From the NCBI RefSeq assembly GCF_030815485.1, contig NZ_JAUSWV010000001.1, positions 372,001-436,000 on the forward strand: 64,000 nt of DNA, written 5' to 3'. Both the position numbers and the translations under genes were made by a program. Below are positions 19,479-29,902 of the stretch, piece by piece (positions within the stretch are counted from its first letter, which is position 1; every line of letters starts with the position of its first letter). The stretch is from Streptomyces rishiriensis (GTDB lineage: Bacteria > Actinomycetota > Actinomycetes > Streptomycetales > Streptomycetaceae). The notes below the pieces were generated by a model, which made no database searches, was not told the origin of the DNA, and saw only the letters and a program-made list of their open reading frames with translations.

Positions 19479-20525
19479 TCACCTCCGTTGACGATGAGAC
19501 CGTTGCCCCTGAGGCCGCGCGGGTGCCGCGGTGCTGCTGCCCGCCGAATGACTCGGAGTTTCAGCCGCCGGCTTCATGCGAGCAAGTTCTCTCGTCGAGA
19601 GTGCACCTTCCGGCTTCAAAGCGTTCACCCTTTCCGACGACCCCCCCCTCCCATCGAGCGAGAGCATTTGCGCTTGCGGTGCGAAAGTGGACGATTTTCT
19701 CGGCTGGAGTCCCGCAGCATCGCGGACGCTCAGCCCATTTATTGTTGACTGCGCAGCATGCGGCCGCCGCACCAAAGCATCTTCGCCAATGAGTTGACGG
19801 TAATTTGTACCCAGCTCTGCAATTTTGCTCTGCGCATTCTTGGTGGCCGCCTCAAGGTCATTGGTTACCTGCGAAACAAAATCCGCCACCCTTTTCATGC
19901 CGTCGTGCATATTTTCGGAAGTGTCCGGACTCCCGTAGGGAGTGCGATCCATTTCGATGGCCCGCACCCTTTCTAGTGCCGAGTATGCGCTATCGATTTT
20001 CTGTCGCGCCCGGCTGGCCGTCTCTTCCAACTGGTAGACAGTGTCATTGACCGCGTCCGAGTAACTGGCGAATGCCACCTGCGAGAATTGATCGCTCCCG
20101 CGACCTGACGGAGAAGTTGCCGCAGCGCTTCTTTCATGATCGAACTGTGACGCAACGAATTCGGCACGCTTCGCGTCAGCTCGCTCCCACCCCTTGAAGA
20201 CTGCATGCAATTTATTGATTTTATCGCCAGTTACGTCGTAAACCTCTTGCCGACTTCGCTCGTACAGAGCGATGGCCTCTTTGGCCTTTCCAGCACCTCT
20301 TGACGCTGACAAATTTTTAGCCTTGAATACATTACGCACCGAGGCAAACAGCCCGCCCTGATTCTCCTTCCGGTACATCTCGGCCAGCTTGCTAGCGACT
20401 ATCCCTGCATGTTGGCCGTTCGGGAGATCGAATCGAGCCGCCGACCCGCGCTTCTGCGACTTACCGGAGGCCTGAGCGCGAGCGAAGTCGTAGATGTCCT
20501 TGGCAATTTCGTCGAGATTATCCAT
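19479..20525 (-). CDS. Hypothetical helical protein, Arg-tailed set (member D)
   Basis: A 348-residue protein of unknown function. The first ~230 residues are strongly helical, with long polar, coiled-coil-like stretches (DAVNDTVYQLEETASRARQK, then SQVTNDLEAATKNAQSKIAE). The last ~100 residues are Pro/Ser/Ala-rich, and the end is GQRSHRQRR, which matches the basic tails of members C, E and F. No signal peptide or membrane helix. The coding sequence is A+T-rich for the window. TGTGCACGTGG lies about 75-85 bases upstream of the ATG. It stands alone between IS relics. Confidence 0.75.
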   Translation of the reverse strand: MDNLDEIAKDIYDFARAQASGKSQKRGSAARFDLPNGQHAGIVASKLAEMYRKENQGGLFASVRNVFKAKNLSASRGAGKAKEAIALYERSRQEVYDVTGDKINKLHAVFKGWERADAKRAEFVASQFDHERSAAATSPSGRGSDQFSQVAFASYSDAVNDTVYQLEETASRARQKIDSAYSALERVRAIEMDRTPYGSPDTSENMHDGMKRVADFVSQVTNDLEAATKNAQSKIAELGTNYRQLIGEDALVRRPHAAQSTINGLSVRDAAGLQPRKSSTFAPQAQMLSLDGRGGSSERVNALKPEGALSTRELARMKPAAETPSHSAGSSTAAPARPQGQRSHRQRR

Positions 20526-21521
20526 CCAGCACGTCCCCTATAGGTTGTTCTCGAGTTCGTTGTTTGCCGACGCATCCAGGCACGCAGCGACCGATCTCGC
20601 CACGTGCACAAAAGGTAAATTCCTTGTCACATATTCCGGCAGAAAAAGCTGTCGTCGGGGCTGATTGGGCCGATTCGCGCTTTCTCAGTCGCCCGAAGCC
20701 GCCCGTCCGCTTGAGGGCGCCGGGTCTCTGACTGGTGTCGTGTGGCCGAAGCAACCTCGGCGGAAGTACACCGTGCTGCCGCGTAATCTGGTGGTGGCCG
20801 GCGAGGTCTGTGGGGCCGGCGATGTTCCTTCGGTGGTGGCACATTCTTGCCGGCTGTGCCGTGCCTCCATCGCGTATGCGTCGACCGCGGCCTCCTGCTG
20901 TCTTGAGATCTTCCGATGAAGATGGGAACGTCGGGTGGAACCCTGGTGCGGTCTCCGCGCTGATTGAGAGACCGGAGTGCGGCGAGACACCCCTGCCTCA
21001 ACCGCGGACATTGAGGCAGGGGTGAACGCCGTGTGGAGCCGCTGCCCATTGCGGGGGCGCGGCAGCAGCTCCGCATGCCTACCGGCATCCAACCGCTAAT
21101 ACGGCGGTGGGTGGGTTGCAGTTCAACCCACTGGAGCTGATCCGAAAGCCAGCTGACCAGCAGGGTGAGCCGTCCCGCTTTCTGAAGGAGCGGCCGGCCG
21201 ATTCACCTCGTAAGGGCGTCCTGTTGACTGGGCATTTCTGAGGTCATCGCGACGGGGACTGCCCCCACGGCGGCGGTCGCGTTACTGTCACCCCGTCATG
21301 CTTGTTCCGGCGCACCTCGGCTACCCCTTCGATGCAGCCGAGGAATCTGCACTCGTCACCATGTCCCGCCTGCGACTGCTTTGCGCAGAGGCCGGGTCAT
21401 CGTGCAAAGCAGTCGCCGCCTCTGGTGACCCATGGGGCCATGGCGCGCGTCCTGGGGCACGGCTACCGCCGGTAAGGCATCACATGGTGCTTCGGCCCTC
21501 ACCAGGCGACACGCACCGTGC
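20526..21521. other. Gene-poor stretch
   Basis: Holds the promoter region of the 19479 gene and the hairpin at 20988-21024. A minus-strand segment (DAYAMEARHSRQEC) looks like old coding sequence but could not be assigned. Confidence 0.4.
20988..21024. terminator. Strong isolated hairpin
   Basis: A perfect 14-bp inverted repeat (CACCCCTGCCTCAA and complement) with a nine-base loop. No intact gene ends beside it on either side, so it may be left from a lost operon. Confidence 0.55.
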
Positions 21522-21911
21522 TCAAGATCCCGCGGGCACCGAATCCGGAGTGCCTTGTGAACGAGCGGTCTTCCGTCCGACCTGCCCTGCCCCCACAGTC
21601 CTGGGGTCGACTGCTTCAAGGGGGGATCCCACGTTGTACGGGCAATCAGGGTCACTAGGGCGGTTGGGCCGGTCGTGGGGCAGTAGATAGAAGATGCGCC
21701 GGGCAAACAGGCCACTGTCGATACGCCGAGGCGCCTCGGGTTCGAGGTTGCTGTAGCCGATCAGCCGGCCGTCACGCTCGTAACGGGGCTTTCCCCTGCG
21801 TGTGTTGACCTTGTCGAGAGCCTGCCGGACGTAGTCGAGGCGCATGGGGTCTTCGAGCCAGACGATCTCGGTCTCCTGGGCGAGATCGCCTTTCTGCGGC
21901 ATCGCGCTCAT
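21522..21911 (-). CDS. Primase-partner protein (~130 aa, unknown function)
   Basis: Starts at the ATG at 21911 behind AGGAGA, 133 bp downstream of the primase-helicase gene. Its product shares several blocks with the protein at 32526-32927: LDYVRQALDK, a GKPRYERDGRLIGY-like strand, and RRIFYLLPHDR. The second copy also sits immediately after a primase gene. The conserved pairing suggests a role in replication or control of the same mobile element. There is no DNA-binding motif I can name. The basic/Trp-Leu-rich N-terminus EIVWLEDPM is conserved too. Confidence 0.72.
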   Translation of the reverse strand: MSAMPQKGDLAQETEIVWLEDPMRLDYVRQALDKVNTRRGKPRYERDGRLIGYSNLEPEAPRRIDSGLFARRIFYLLPHDRPNRPSDPDCPYNVGSPLEAVDPRTVGAGQVGRKTARSQGTPDSVPAGS

Positions 21912-22044
21912 CGGGTCTCCTGTATGCCGCCGGCCTCGCCGGGACCGGTCATTGCGTTGGCTGGCTTGCCGCACCTCGACCGGTGGGGGGCGAAGCATGA
22001 TCCATCGTACGGTCGCTCGATCAGCTTTTCCTGGGAGCATGTCG

Positions 22045-23619
22045 TCATACGCTCCTCCCCCCGTCCGGGACGGCTCCGTCGGGAAGCAGGCCCAAGCCGG
22101 GATAGAACTTGGTCGCATTGCTTTTGATCATGTCCGAGGGTGAGGACAGCCCGAGTTCCTGGCGGATTCGGCTGGCGAAGGCGCGCGGTGTGGAGGCGCG
22201 GATGCCTTCGTCGGAGCACCAGTGGCCATAGGCTTCGTAGAGCAACTTCTGTTCGACCCGCAGATCCGGGTCGGTGCGGCCGGCCTCGTTCCTGACGCAG
22301 CGTTCTGTGATGAAGCGACCTATGTGATCCTCCGTGGTCTCGTATGCGGCGGTGGCGATACGGACGGAAGCCGGACCGGTGAGCGGGTCCCGGGTGGACA
22401 GGTATTGCATTGCTCCCTCGATGAGCCATTGCAGAATCCCGGGGCCTTCGTCGGTCACGAGTTCGGCTGCCAGGTTGTCGACCTTGCGTTCGTCGGGCAC
22501 ACGTCGTTCGAAGGGGATGATGCGCATACGACGCCAGAAGGCGTATCCACCGGTTCCCACTTCGGGGCGATGGTTGCCTAGCAGCCAGAGCTTGTGCGTG
22601 GGTGCGAAGGTAAAGAAGTTCTGCCTCATGCGCCGGGCAGTAATGGTGTCACCGCCGGTGAGAAGCTTCACACGGCCTTCGTTGAACTTGTCGTTCGGCT
22701 TCAGTTCACTGCACACCACGATGCGTCTGCCGTGGAGTTCGGTGAGTTCGGTGGAGTGCTCAGTGAACTTTCCCTTTTCCATGAGGAATCCGGGAGGGGC
22801 GGCGTTCGCGTAGTCTCCCAGAATCTGCATGGTGACTTCGAGCAGAACGGACTTGCCGTTGGCACCGGAGCCATAGAGGAACGGCATCACTTGGGCGCCG
22901 ACGTCACCGGTGATGGAGTAGCCGAGCAGCAGGTGCAAAAACCGGATGGTCTCCAGTCCTCTGTGGTCGTCTCCGAAGGTGTCACGCAGGAAGCTGTTCC
23001 ACCGAGGGATGGGAATCTTCTGCGGTGCGACGGTGGTGGCGCGGGAGTGCATGTCGGTGAGAGGGTCGGGCTTGCGCAGCTCCCCAGTGCGCAGGTCGAC
23101 GACTCCGGAGGGAGTGCACAGAGCGTAGATATCACCGTCGAGAATGTCGGGGGCCAGGCGCAATGCAGGGGATGCCTGCGCTTGGTACAGAAGTGCCTTT
23201 ATTCCGGAGGATGATTCGGAGTGTCGGCGGTGTGATGCGAGCTGGCGGTCGGTGAAGCGGCCTTCGGGATCGCGCTCGGGGATCTGCTCGGCAAGTTCTC
23301 CGGCTGCCCATCGGGCGGCTTCGTCGCCACCTGTGAGTTTCCAACGATAGGCGTCCCACGAGTGCCAGCCCATGCCGATCACATATCGGAACTGATCGTT
23401 GTAGAGGCGGGCGAACAGCTTCGCGTTGCCGCGGTCGGTGAGTGAGTCCGGAAGGAAGCGTGTCAACGGCTCAGCGGCGCGCGGTGGGCGGCGAAGGCTG
23501 GTCTGCTGTATGGGCAGACTTGGGCCAGGAACCGGCTTGGACGGTGCAAAGCCAAACGCCTGCTGACGAATCTGCGCGGCGACGGCTGCGGCGTCGAAGC
23601 GGACAGGTTCGGCGCTCAT
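22045..23619 (-). CDS. Phage/plasmid primase-helicase, P4 family (D5_N plus SF3 helicase)
   Basis: A 524-residue replication protein of the kind encoded by satellites, integrative elements and plasmids. The N-terminal third is a D5_N-like region (LTDRGNAKLFARLYNDQFRY). The SF3 helicase has Walker A GSGANGKSVLLEV (about residues 250-262), Walker B near RRIVVCSEL, and motif C LWLLGNHRP. The C-terminal part ends in a winged-helix-like segment (STPRAFASRIRQELGLSSP) and YPGLGLLPDG. No catalytic primase half is visible, so it may act only as a helicase or use a separate primase. The ATG follows GAGGAGG. The partner gene is downstream. Confidence 0.92.
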   Translation of the reverse strand: MSAEPVRFDAAAVAAQIRQQAFGFAPSKPVPGPSLPIQQTSLRRPPRAAEPLTRFLPDSLTDRGNAKLFARLYNDQFRYVIGMGWHSWDAYRWKLTGGDEAARWAAGELAEQIPERDPEGRFTDRQLASHRRHSESSSGIKALLYQAQASPALRLAPDILDGDIYALCTPSGVVDLRTGELRKPDPLTDMHSRATTVAPQKIPIPRWNSFLRDTFGDDHRGLETIRFLHLLLGYSITGDVGAQVMPFLYGSGANGKSVLLEVTMQILGDYANAAPPGFLMEKGKFTEHSTELTELHGRRIVVCSELKPNDKFNEGRVKLLTGGDTITARRMRQNFFTFAPTHKLWLLGNHRPEVGTGGYAFWRRMRIIPFERRVPDERKVDNLAAELVTDEGPGILQWLIEGAMQYLSTRDPLTGPASVRIATAAYETTEDHIGRFITERCVRNEAGRTDPDLRVEQKLLYEAYGHWCSDEGIRASTPRAFASRIRQELGLSSPSDMIKSNATKFYPGLGLLPDGAVPDGGRSV

Positions 23620-23892
23620 GAACCTCCTCGGGTGTGGAGCGGGCGTTACGTGCCGGCGAACGGGCCGACATGTGCGGAACGCCTTCGCCTCCGTTCAGGA
23701 GTGTGTTTCCGGGTACGGAAGGGTCTGTGAGCCCTCGTGTGCTCAGCCGTCTGCCCTTCTGCCGATACCTGGCCGGAATCTTCCAGGTATTCCGGGCGCT
23801 TACGGCGGCGCAGGCAGGCCTGGAGTGTCCGCAGGCCGCTTGATGCATGGAGAGCACGTAGATCCTGAGCGGATGATTGGGAACGCAAAGCT
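23620..23892. other. Upstream region of the primase gene
   Basis: No gene recognised. It should contain the primase promoter; no clear operator was seen. Confidence 0.35.
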
Positions 23893-23927
23893 ACTCCTGC
23901 CAGAAGATCGTGAAATCTGGCAGGAGT
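23893..23927. terminator. Terminator of the 23985 lipoprotein gene
   Basis: A perfect 12-bp stem (ACTCCTGCCAGA and complement) with an 11-base A-rich loop. It is placed about 60 bp after the stop of the minus-strand lipoprotein gene. Confidence 0.8.
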
Positions 23928-23984
23928 GGCAGTTCGGTCGCCATACCGGCGCAATGTTTCTGTCGCTCAAAGGCAGGGGTCCTA

Positions 23985-24959
23985 CTAACTGGCGTCCTTG
24001 AACTCTCCGATGAAGATGGAGCGGGTCTTGTTGTCGAAGTTCATGTCTGCAAGGTCTGCAGCGTTTCCGTTCCGGAGCAGAAGGGATTCGCCGGTGCAGT
24101 CGCGTCCGGACCACAGCTTGATGGGCTTTCCACCCGATGCCGCATCCTCGGGACCGATAGTGGAGATTGCTCCGCCCAGCGAGGGAACATTCTGGCAACC
24201 AGTGCCCTTGACGGTCCCCACCGCACTTTCGCTGTCCGTGGCGTCCTCGGCGTACTTGTAGAAGCCTTCAACCGAACGCTTGACCAGCTCGGATGCGGTC
24301 GAGTTGCTGTCGCCATCGCCTGACCCGGCCGCGGGCTCCTCGACATCGGGCTCAGGTGCGTCGGCGTCCGTGCCCGCCCTCTGGCCGTCGGGCGTGACAC
24401 CGAACCAGGTACCGCCAACACCCTGGCCGTTGGTGTCGCCCGGGGCGAGATCCTTGCTGAACAGGTACACCGGAGCCTTTCCGATGGTCACCTGGAACCC
24501 CTTGCCCCGCTTGATGAAGCCCACATCAGCCTTGTTGATTCCGTCAATGAAAACCTTGCCGCCAGGCTTCACGACATACGGCGGCCATGTCTTTTCACAC
24601 TGATCGAAGCAGTTGGACTGGGAGGGCGCATCCTTGTCGAACCGGTACAGGACAAACCCCGCAGCGTTTGTCACAACGGGGTCCAGGTCCCCGGCCGCAC
24701 CTGCCGAAAGCTGAACCCAGTTGCGGATCACTGGCCCGGATTCCTTGGCCTGCTTCGCGGGGGCTGCGTTGGCTGCAAAGTCGCCGGTACTCAGATCGGC
24801 CTTATTCTGTTCAGCAGTACCGCTCTTGAAGCTGACTTCCTCGGATGCAGCGGCAGCATCCGAGGCTCCGTTGCTGTTTTCGTCACCACCACAAGCGGTA
24901 AGCGTCAGAGCACCGGCCACGACGACCGCTGCGAAAAGGGTGCTACGAGTGCGAGACAC
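23985..24959 (-). CDS. Second lipoprotein with Lipoprotein_15 repeats and I36-like domain
   Basis: A paralogue of the protein at 6182-7171, colinear along its whole length. The start is the GTG at 24959 (VSRTRSTLFAAVVVAGALTL, lipobox LTAC) with GGAGG upstream; the frame extends further but without a ribosome site. Shared landmarks are YRFDKDAPSQSNCFDQC, PPYVVKPGGKVFIDG, VYLFSKDLAPGD and the C-terminal Cys-containing domain (GCQNVPSLGGAIS, DCTGESLLLRNG). The linker and codon usage differ, so the duplication is not very recent. Function unknown; it is expected at the cell surface. Confidence 0.87.
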   Translation of the reverse strand: MSRTRSTLFAAVVVAGALTLTACGGDENSNGASDAAAASEEVSFKSGTAEQNKADLSTGDFAANAAPAKQAKESGPVIRNWVQLSAGAAGDLDPVVTNAAGFVLYRFDKDAPSQSNCFDQCEKTWPPYVVKPGGKVFIDGINKADVGFIKRGKGFQVTIGKAPVYLFSKDLAPGDTNGQGVGGTWFGVTPDGQRAGTDADAPEPDVEEPAAGSGDGDSNSTASELVKRSVEGFYKYAEDATDSESAVGTVKGTGCQNVPSLGGAISTIGPEDAASGGKPIKLWSGRDCTGESLLLRNGNAADLADMNFDNKTRSIFIGEFKDAS

Positions 24960-26102
24960 TGAACCTCCGAAGAAGATGCCGCCCTGGTAGTACCCAGAAC
25001 GTTTTGACACCCCGGACACGGCTCTGCTCTCTTCTGGAGTTCTAAATCTCGCAGTCCGTTACTCGAACGTTATCTCGACGGCCGCGAATAGATGTCTACG
25101 GCACTGTCACGCAGGGTGTCGACCTCATGCTTTTTGGTGATGCCGTCAAGTCGCCAAAAAGCATGCGGATACCGCCGCGCCGAGCCTGGTACTCCCGTCG
25201 CAGTTCGCTATCGCTGCTGGTCAGAGCCGTGCTTCTGAGGGTACTCGGCTGACGTCACGTCAGGTTGTGGAAGTTGTGGGCGATGTCGTAGATCCCGAAA
25301 GGGATGACCACCGGTTGGTCTCAAGGTGTGGCAGTCCACTTCGACCGGGCTTCCGCCCGGTCGCCAGGTGCGGCCGGGCCGGTCGCGGTTGCCGGGCCAC
25401 TCCTTGGCTGCCGGCTGTTCTTCCGGCCCACCGGACCGATCAGGCCGTGCACGTGGGCGCGCATCCTCCGCCGCGGATTCACCCGACGAACCGGTGGCCG
25501 ACCCGCACGAGTACTTCTTCCCACTCCGCGGACCAGACATCGCCGCCTACGGCCAGGAATGGCGATTGCGCCGGAAATGCCCGCGGCGTCGCGACGCCTG
25601 GCACGCCCGCTCACCACGCCCATATGTCAGACACCCCCTAGACGCGGCCGCGCGGCTCGCGGACGAACTCAAGGGCGCGGTGCTGCGGTGCCCGGCGAAA
25701 TCCGCTCCTGGAACTTCGCTTTGCCCAGTCTCAACGGGCTCCTACAGCCTGCCTCACCGGCGCTGGGCATGTCTCGGGCAGCTCTAGAGTGGCCTTCGTG
25801 AGCGCAGTCTCCGACGGCCCCGAGTGCGCCCGATCACCTTGCGCGCCGTAAATATCGCAGAGAGCGACAGCGATTGAGGAGGTACCTGGCAGGTTCGTCC
25901 GAGTTTCCAAGTCCCTGCCCGGGGATGGCCGCTTGCGCTACGCCCTCTCCAGCCCACGTTTCTTGCAGTTCAGGAACGGGTCAACATCGCGTGTCCCGTC
26001 TCATTGGACTTTGGGCGATCTCACCGAAGTTTGACCAAGATCACCATGATGGCAACGGTACCCATACGCTCTGTAACAACAAAGGTGAAGGAGTAAGCAA
26101 GG
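24960..26102. other. Gene-poor stretch with a transposase scrap
   Basis: About 25255-25345 on the minus strand encodes a DIAHNFHNLT-like end typical of an IS transposase C-terminus. Elsewhere I see no gene. The last 60 bases are A+T-richer and likely carry the promoter of the glycosyltransferase gene. Confidence 0.4.
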
Positions 26103-27245
26103 GTGACTGCTGTGTACTTCGTCGTACCAGCCGGGTTGAACGACGAACGCCGCCCGTCGGGCGGCAACCGGTACGACCGTGAGCTGGCCCGGGAGTTGAG
26201 CGATGGGCTTGGCTGGAACGTGCAGGTGCGGCCCGTGGCCGGCTCCTGGCCCCGCGCGGCTCCCGACAGCCTGCGCGAGCTGTCCTCCATTCTGGAGGCG
26301 ATACCCGATCACTCGGTGGTGCTGTTGGACGGGTTGATCGCCTGCGGGGTCCCGGACATCATGGCCACCCACTGTGAGCGGCAGCGCCTGGTGGTCCTGG
26401 TCCATCTGCCGCTCGCCGACGAGACCGGGTTGGACCCACAGGTGGCCAGAGCCCTCGATCGCGCCGAGCGCGAGGCACTGGGATACGCGTCTGCGGCTGT
26501 CGCGACCAGCCACTGGACGGCCTTACAACTCACCGAGCGCCATGGCTTGCCGGGTGCTCGCGTGCATGTCGCCGTGCCTGGCGTTCATCCCTCTCCCCTC
26601 GCGTCGGGCGGCACCCTCAGCGGTGGCCGACATCTGCTCTGCGTGGCCAGTACCACCGAGCGCAAGGGACACACCACGCTCGTGAGCGCGCTCGCCACCC
26701 TTCCGCGTGATCTGCCGTGGCACCTGAAGGTGGCCGGTGCGGAGCCGGACCCCGCATACGCCGCTCGGCTGCGGGCCTCGATTGCCGAGACCGGACTCGT
26801 CGACCGGATTTCCCTGCTCGGCCCACTGACCAGCACCGAACTGGACGCCGAGTACACATGGGCCGGTCTGCTGGTGCTGGCGTCCGACAACGAGCCGTAC
26901 GGCATGTGCATCACCGAGGCACTCGCGCATGGACTGCCCGTCTACGCGTCAGATGTCGGTGGGATTCCGGAAGCGATGGGCCACGCCGTCTTCCCCGGCG
27001 AGAGCGAGCCGAAGCGCCCTGGACGTCTCATTCCGCAGAGCGACACCACGGCCTGGGGTGACGCGCTCGGCGAGTGGATGCGAGAGCCGGTGCTACGCGA
27101 CCGGCTGAGAATCCTGGCCAAGCAGCGGCAGCGCACCCTGCCCAGCTGGCATTCAACAGCCCTGAAAGTCCAAGGCGCTTTGCAGGGCAGGCCGTCCACA
27201 CCGTTGCGCAACCAACCAGAACGGCTCCCACTCAAACTACGGTGA
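26103..27245 (+). CDS. Glycosyltransferase family 4-type protein
   Basis: A GT-B-fold glycosyltransferase of 380 residues with a GTG start. The N-terminal domain has the conserved gly-rich start PAGLNDERRPSGGNRYDREL. The C-terminal domain contains the nucleotide-sugar site CVASTTERKGHTTL and the E-x7-E region EPYGMCITEALAHGLPVYAS with DVGGIPE, which bind a nucleotide-diphosphate sugar. The donor and acceptor cannot be told. It is complete and stands alone among IS relics. Similar genes in Streptomyces occur beside pterin or polysaccharide genes; none is present here. Confidence 0.88.
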   Translation: MTAVYFVVPAGLNDERRPSGGNRYDRELARELSDGLGWNVQVRPVAGSWPRAAPDSLRELSSILEAIPDHSVVLLDGLIACGVPDIMATHCERQRLVVLVHLPLADETGLDPQVARALDRAEREALGYASAAVATSHWTALQLTERHGLPGARVHVAVPGVHPSPLASGGTLSGGRHLLCVASTTERKGHTTLVSALATLPRDLPWHLKVAGAEPDPAYAARLRASIAETGLVDRISLLGPLTSTELDAEYTWAGLLVLASDNEPYGMCITEALAHGLPVYASDVGGIPEAMGHAVFPGESEPKRPGRLIPQSDTTAWGDALGEWMREPVLRDRLRILAKQRQRTLPSWHSTALKVQGALQGRPSTPLRNQPERLPLKLR

Positions 27246-27409
27246 GATAGTTCACGGTTCAGGAAAACAGGGCATCACGCGGGCGCCGCCTGCGCGGCCG
27301 TCCGCCGATCACCTCGGTCGTCCAGCGAAAGGCCTCATGCGCGGTTGGCCGTGTCGCGTCGAAGGACGCGGATCCGCCACCCGGTTCACACCCGAGAGCT
27401 GCTGGGCCG

Positions 27410-27730
27410 GGTGACGGTCCGGTGGTGTGAGAGCGGTCCGGCGACTGCCTGGACGATGTCGATGCGCCGTGAGGGGTGCACTGCGGCCTGGAACTCGCGC
27501 CGTTCCCCGTACCAGGTGTGAGCGCTCTTCTTGAACTTGCGATGTGGTGGTGTCATCACGCGGCCGCCGCTCCGAGCGCGCACGGCCCGGTAGCAGGCGT
27601 CCGTAAAGATCTCCATCTCCATGAACGGGCCGTCGGCCAGGAACCGGGCATGTCCGGACTGTCGGTCTGGGTGATGTCGGCGCAACTGCTCGGCCGGGCC
27701 GGGCCGGCCCGGGCTGCAGAGCAACACGTG
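27410..27730 (-). mobile_element. IS5-family transposase C-terminal relic
   Basis: The minus strand encodes FTDACYRAVRARSGGRVMTP followed by PPHRKFKKSAHTWY and, at the end, IDIVQAVAGPLSHH. This is the C-terminal third of an IS5-type DDE transposase. The central HSSRRIR region has been altered. It is the same subfamily as the relic at 13610. Confidence 0.75.
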
Positions 27731-28125
27731 CCCCTCGGCGTCGCCTCATGCGGCCGAAATCACCCAGGTCCAGGCCGACTCCGCCTACGCTGGCCAGCTC
27801 ACCGCCTGGTCCGGCGACTCTCTGCACATGCCTGTCAGAAGGTCCGCCAACCACGCGTACCCAAGGATCTCGTCGTCCTGCCACGGAGACGGTAAGCCGA
27901 ACGCACCCTGGGCCGGATCACGAACGCCGACGAAACGTCCCGGACCTCGAATGCCTTCCCCAACGCTCCGAGGCACAACTCGCTCATGTCCCCAGACTCA
28001 GCCGGCGAGGACCCGATCCCGATCCCTAGTGGACGAAGAACGACCGACCGTCCTGCGCCTGCCAGGCAGAGCTGGTACCGACACGGTCACGGTACAGGCC
28101 CCATTGGCAGAATTCGATCAAATGT
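27731..28125. other. Gene-free stretch
   Basis: IS flank without a recognisable gene. Confidence 0.35.
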
Positions 28126-28494
28126 TCACATCGACTGGCCCTGCGGTCTCGACTTCCGTAGGACGTTGGGTACATGGGCTACCTCCATCGACTCTGTACT
28201 CCAGCGAGAGCCCGGCCTTGTCCCTGGAACTCTCATACGTGCCGCAGCCGCAAGCGAAGCGTTCTGCATGTCACTCAGCCGGTTTCGGAGCCCACTCTCA
28301 TAGCTGCCCGGCGTGGCAGGCAGGTCGTCCAGGCTCCTGATAGGAGTCGGTCGCGCAGCCACTGCTGTGGCGTCGAGACTGAGAGACGGTGGGATCGGAG
28401 CGGCACGTGGTGGTTGCTCAAAAGCGGTCGTCCACCATTCAAGATCTTCGCGAGACGCATCCGCGGGTTGGCTTTGGCTTCGGTCAGTGGGCAC
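28126..28494 (-). CDS. Hypothetical protein (122 aa)
   Basis: A GTG start at 28494 has GAGGTAGG upstream. The product begins VPTDRSQSQPADASRED and continues LEWWTTAFEQPP. It is Pro/Ala/Ser-rich, then has a helix (GLRNRLSDMQNASLAAAARM) and ends VLRKSRPQGQSM. It may be a distant or decayed relative of the Arg-tailed set, since composition and setting are alike, but the tail is not terminal. It could also be a chance frame. Confidence 0.4.
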   Translation of the reverse strand: MPTDRSQSQPADASREDLEWWTTAFEQPPRAAPIPPSLSLDATAVAARPTPIRSLDDLPATPGSYESGLRNRLSDMQNASLAAAARMRVPGTRPGSRWSTESMEVAHVPNVLRKSRPQGQSM

Positions 28495-29389
28495 AGGTAC
28501 CTACCTCTTGTCTTGTTTCATCTCCTTTCTGAAAGACGCCGCTTGCCCGGCAAAGCGTTCAAGATCCACCTGAACTTCCGGGAGTGCAGGTCAAGCCCAC
28601 GATGTCGCGACTGACGGGACCTCGGCACCCTTGAGAGAGACTCCGTGCCCTGGCAGACCCGAGAAACCCCACAACAGGCTGCCGATCAGGGGGACAGCGG
28701 TCAGGCAATCGCGGCGAGAGGTGGCGATACCCTGGGCGCTGCGGGAAAGGACCGGCCGGCCAGGACACAGAGATGATCTCCCGCTACGCAACCTGCAGCC
28801 CACTGTCCGTCTGCATGCCGACAGCACCCCCGACGCGGGAGTCCCTGCGACGGGCGGCGCGAAGGTCGACAGCGGTACGTCTGCACAACGACGGCCGCCT
28901 CCGCCGGTGGCGATTGCCGACCCGATGACGAATCGTCCACGGATCTCAAAAAAACTAGAACCATCCAGGGCAGCCCCACGTAGCTATGAGTGGGTGCAGC
29001 GTGAGCGACCGACTATACGATCCCCCGTCAGACAGGAGGCAGCTCATGCGGCATCCCGCTGGCCTCGGTGCCCATGGTCGAGACCAGTAGGTGGCGTGGC
29101 CCGGTATCCCCCCAAGAGCCCCGGGCCACGCCAGTGCACACACGGCTATTCGTACCTTCAGCCGCACGGCCGCGGCCTGCGAATCCTGGATTCCGCCGGA
29201 GGGGAGCGAGGACTGGCCGGGTGGGACGCACCGCTGCCGACTTCGAGATCTGGTGGGCCGACAGCGCCAACAGATGCGGCTGAGGCCGTCCGAGTTTCGC
29301 CAGCTGCGCAACGGCTTCAGATATTTGGTTGAACGCTGGCGTCGTACCTGGTGCTGGATTCCTCAAACGAGGTACACGTTTTCGGCGCC
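28495..29389. other. Gene-poor stretch
   Basis: No gene supported. GACTGACGGGACC at about 28608-28620 recurs in the inverted repeat at 31130-31251. Minus-strand text near 29030-29360 (FNQISEAVAQLAKLGRPQPH) may be old transposase sequence. Confidence 0.35.
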
Positions 29390-29850
29390 GCAGGGACCGG
29401 TCGGCGGTGCTGTTGGGTCTACAGTGGCCTGCGACCGGCCGACGGCGTCCACTCGGCGGGTCCCGACTCGTCGAAGGCCCACGGTTCCCCGACGGGCTCC
29501 GACCGCAGCCTCCACGACGGCACGGTCTTGACCAGGGAGATGATCCGAGATCGTTCCTCCTCGGTGATCCGCCGCTTGCGGCCCTGCCCGCCCAGATCGT
29601 CGAGTCCCTGCAAGCCGGATCGTTGGGAGCGGCGCAGCCGGCATCGATCGGACCGTTCTCTGACAGCAGTCCAGCTCCACTCGATCATCCGGGCCCGCAT
29701 CGCCACGTCCCAAGGCGCCTTCCGCGCCCGCCCCAGCTGGCAAACGACGGCCCGCTCGTCGTCGTCACACTCCGGCCGTGCCCAGAGCCCAACGCCCAGG
29801 ACCCGCCCTCGAGCACCCGCAACTACCCCGCCACCAGGACGTATGCCCAG
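29390..29850 (-). mobile_element. Transposase N-terminal relic (IS630-like helix-turn-helix)
   Basis: The minus strand carries RARMIEWSW, then LQGLDDLGGQGRKRRITEEE and RSRIISLVKTVP. This resembles the N-terminal helix-turn-helix and linker of IS630-type transposases. Frames are disrupted and the catalytic domain is missing. Confidence 0.5.
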
Positions 29851-29902
29851 CCAAAGAGGAATCCGGCATTGATACCGCAACGGTGTCTACCGTGGCTGCT
29901 GG

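Noticed and set aside
28631..29332. Plus-strand frame of 233 codons
   Set aside because: Low-complexity Arg/Pro composition, no start signal and overlap with likely IS remains.
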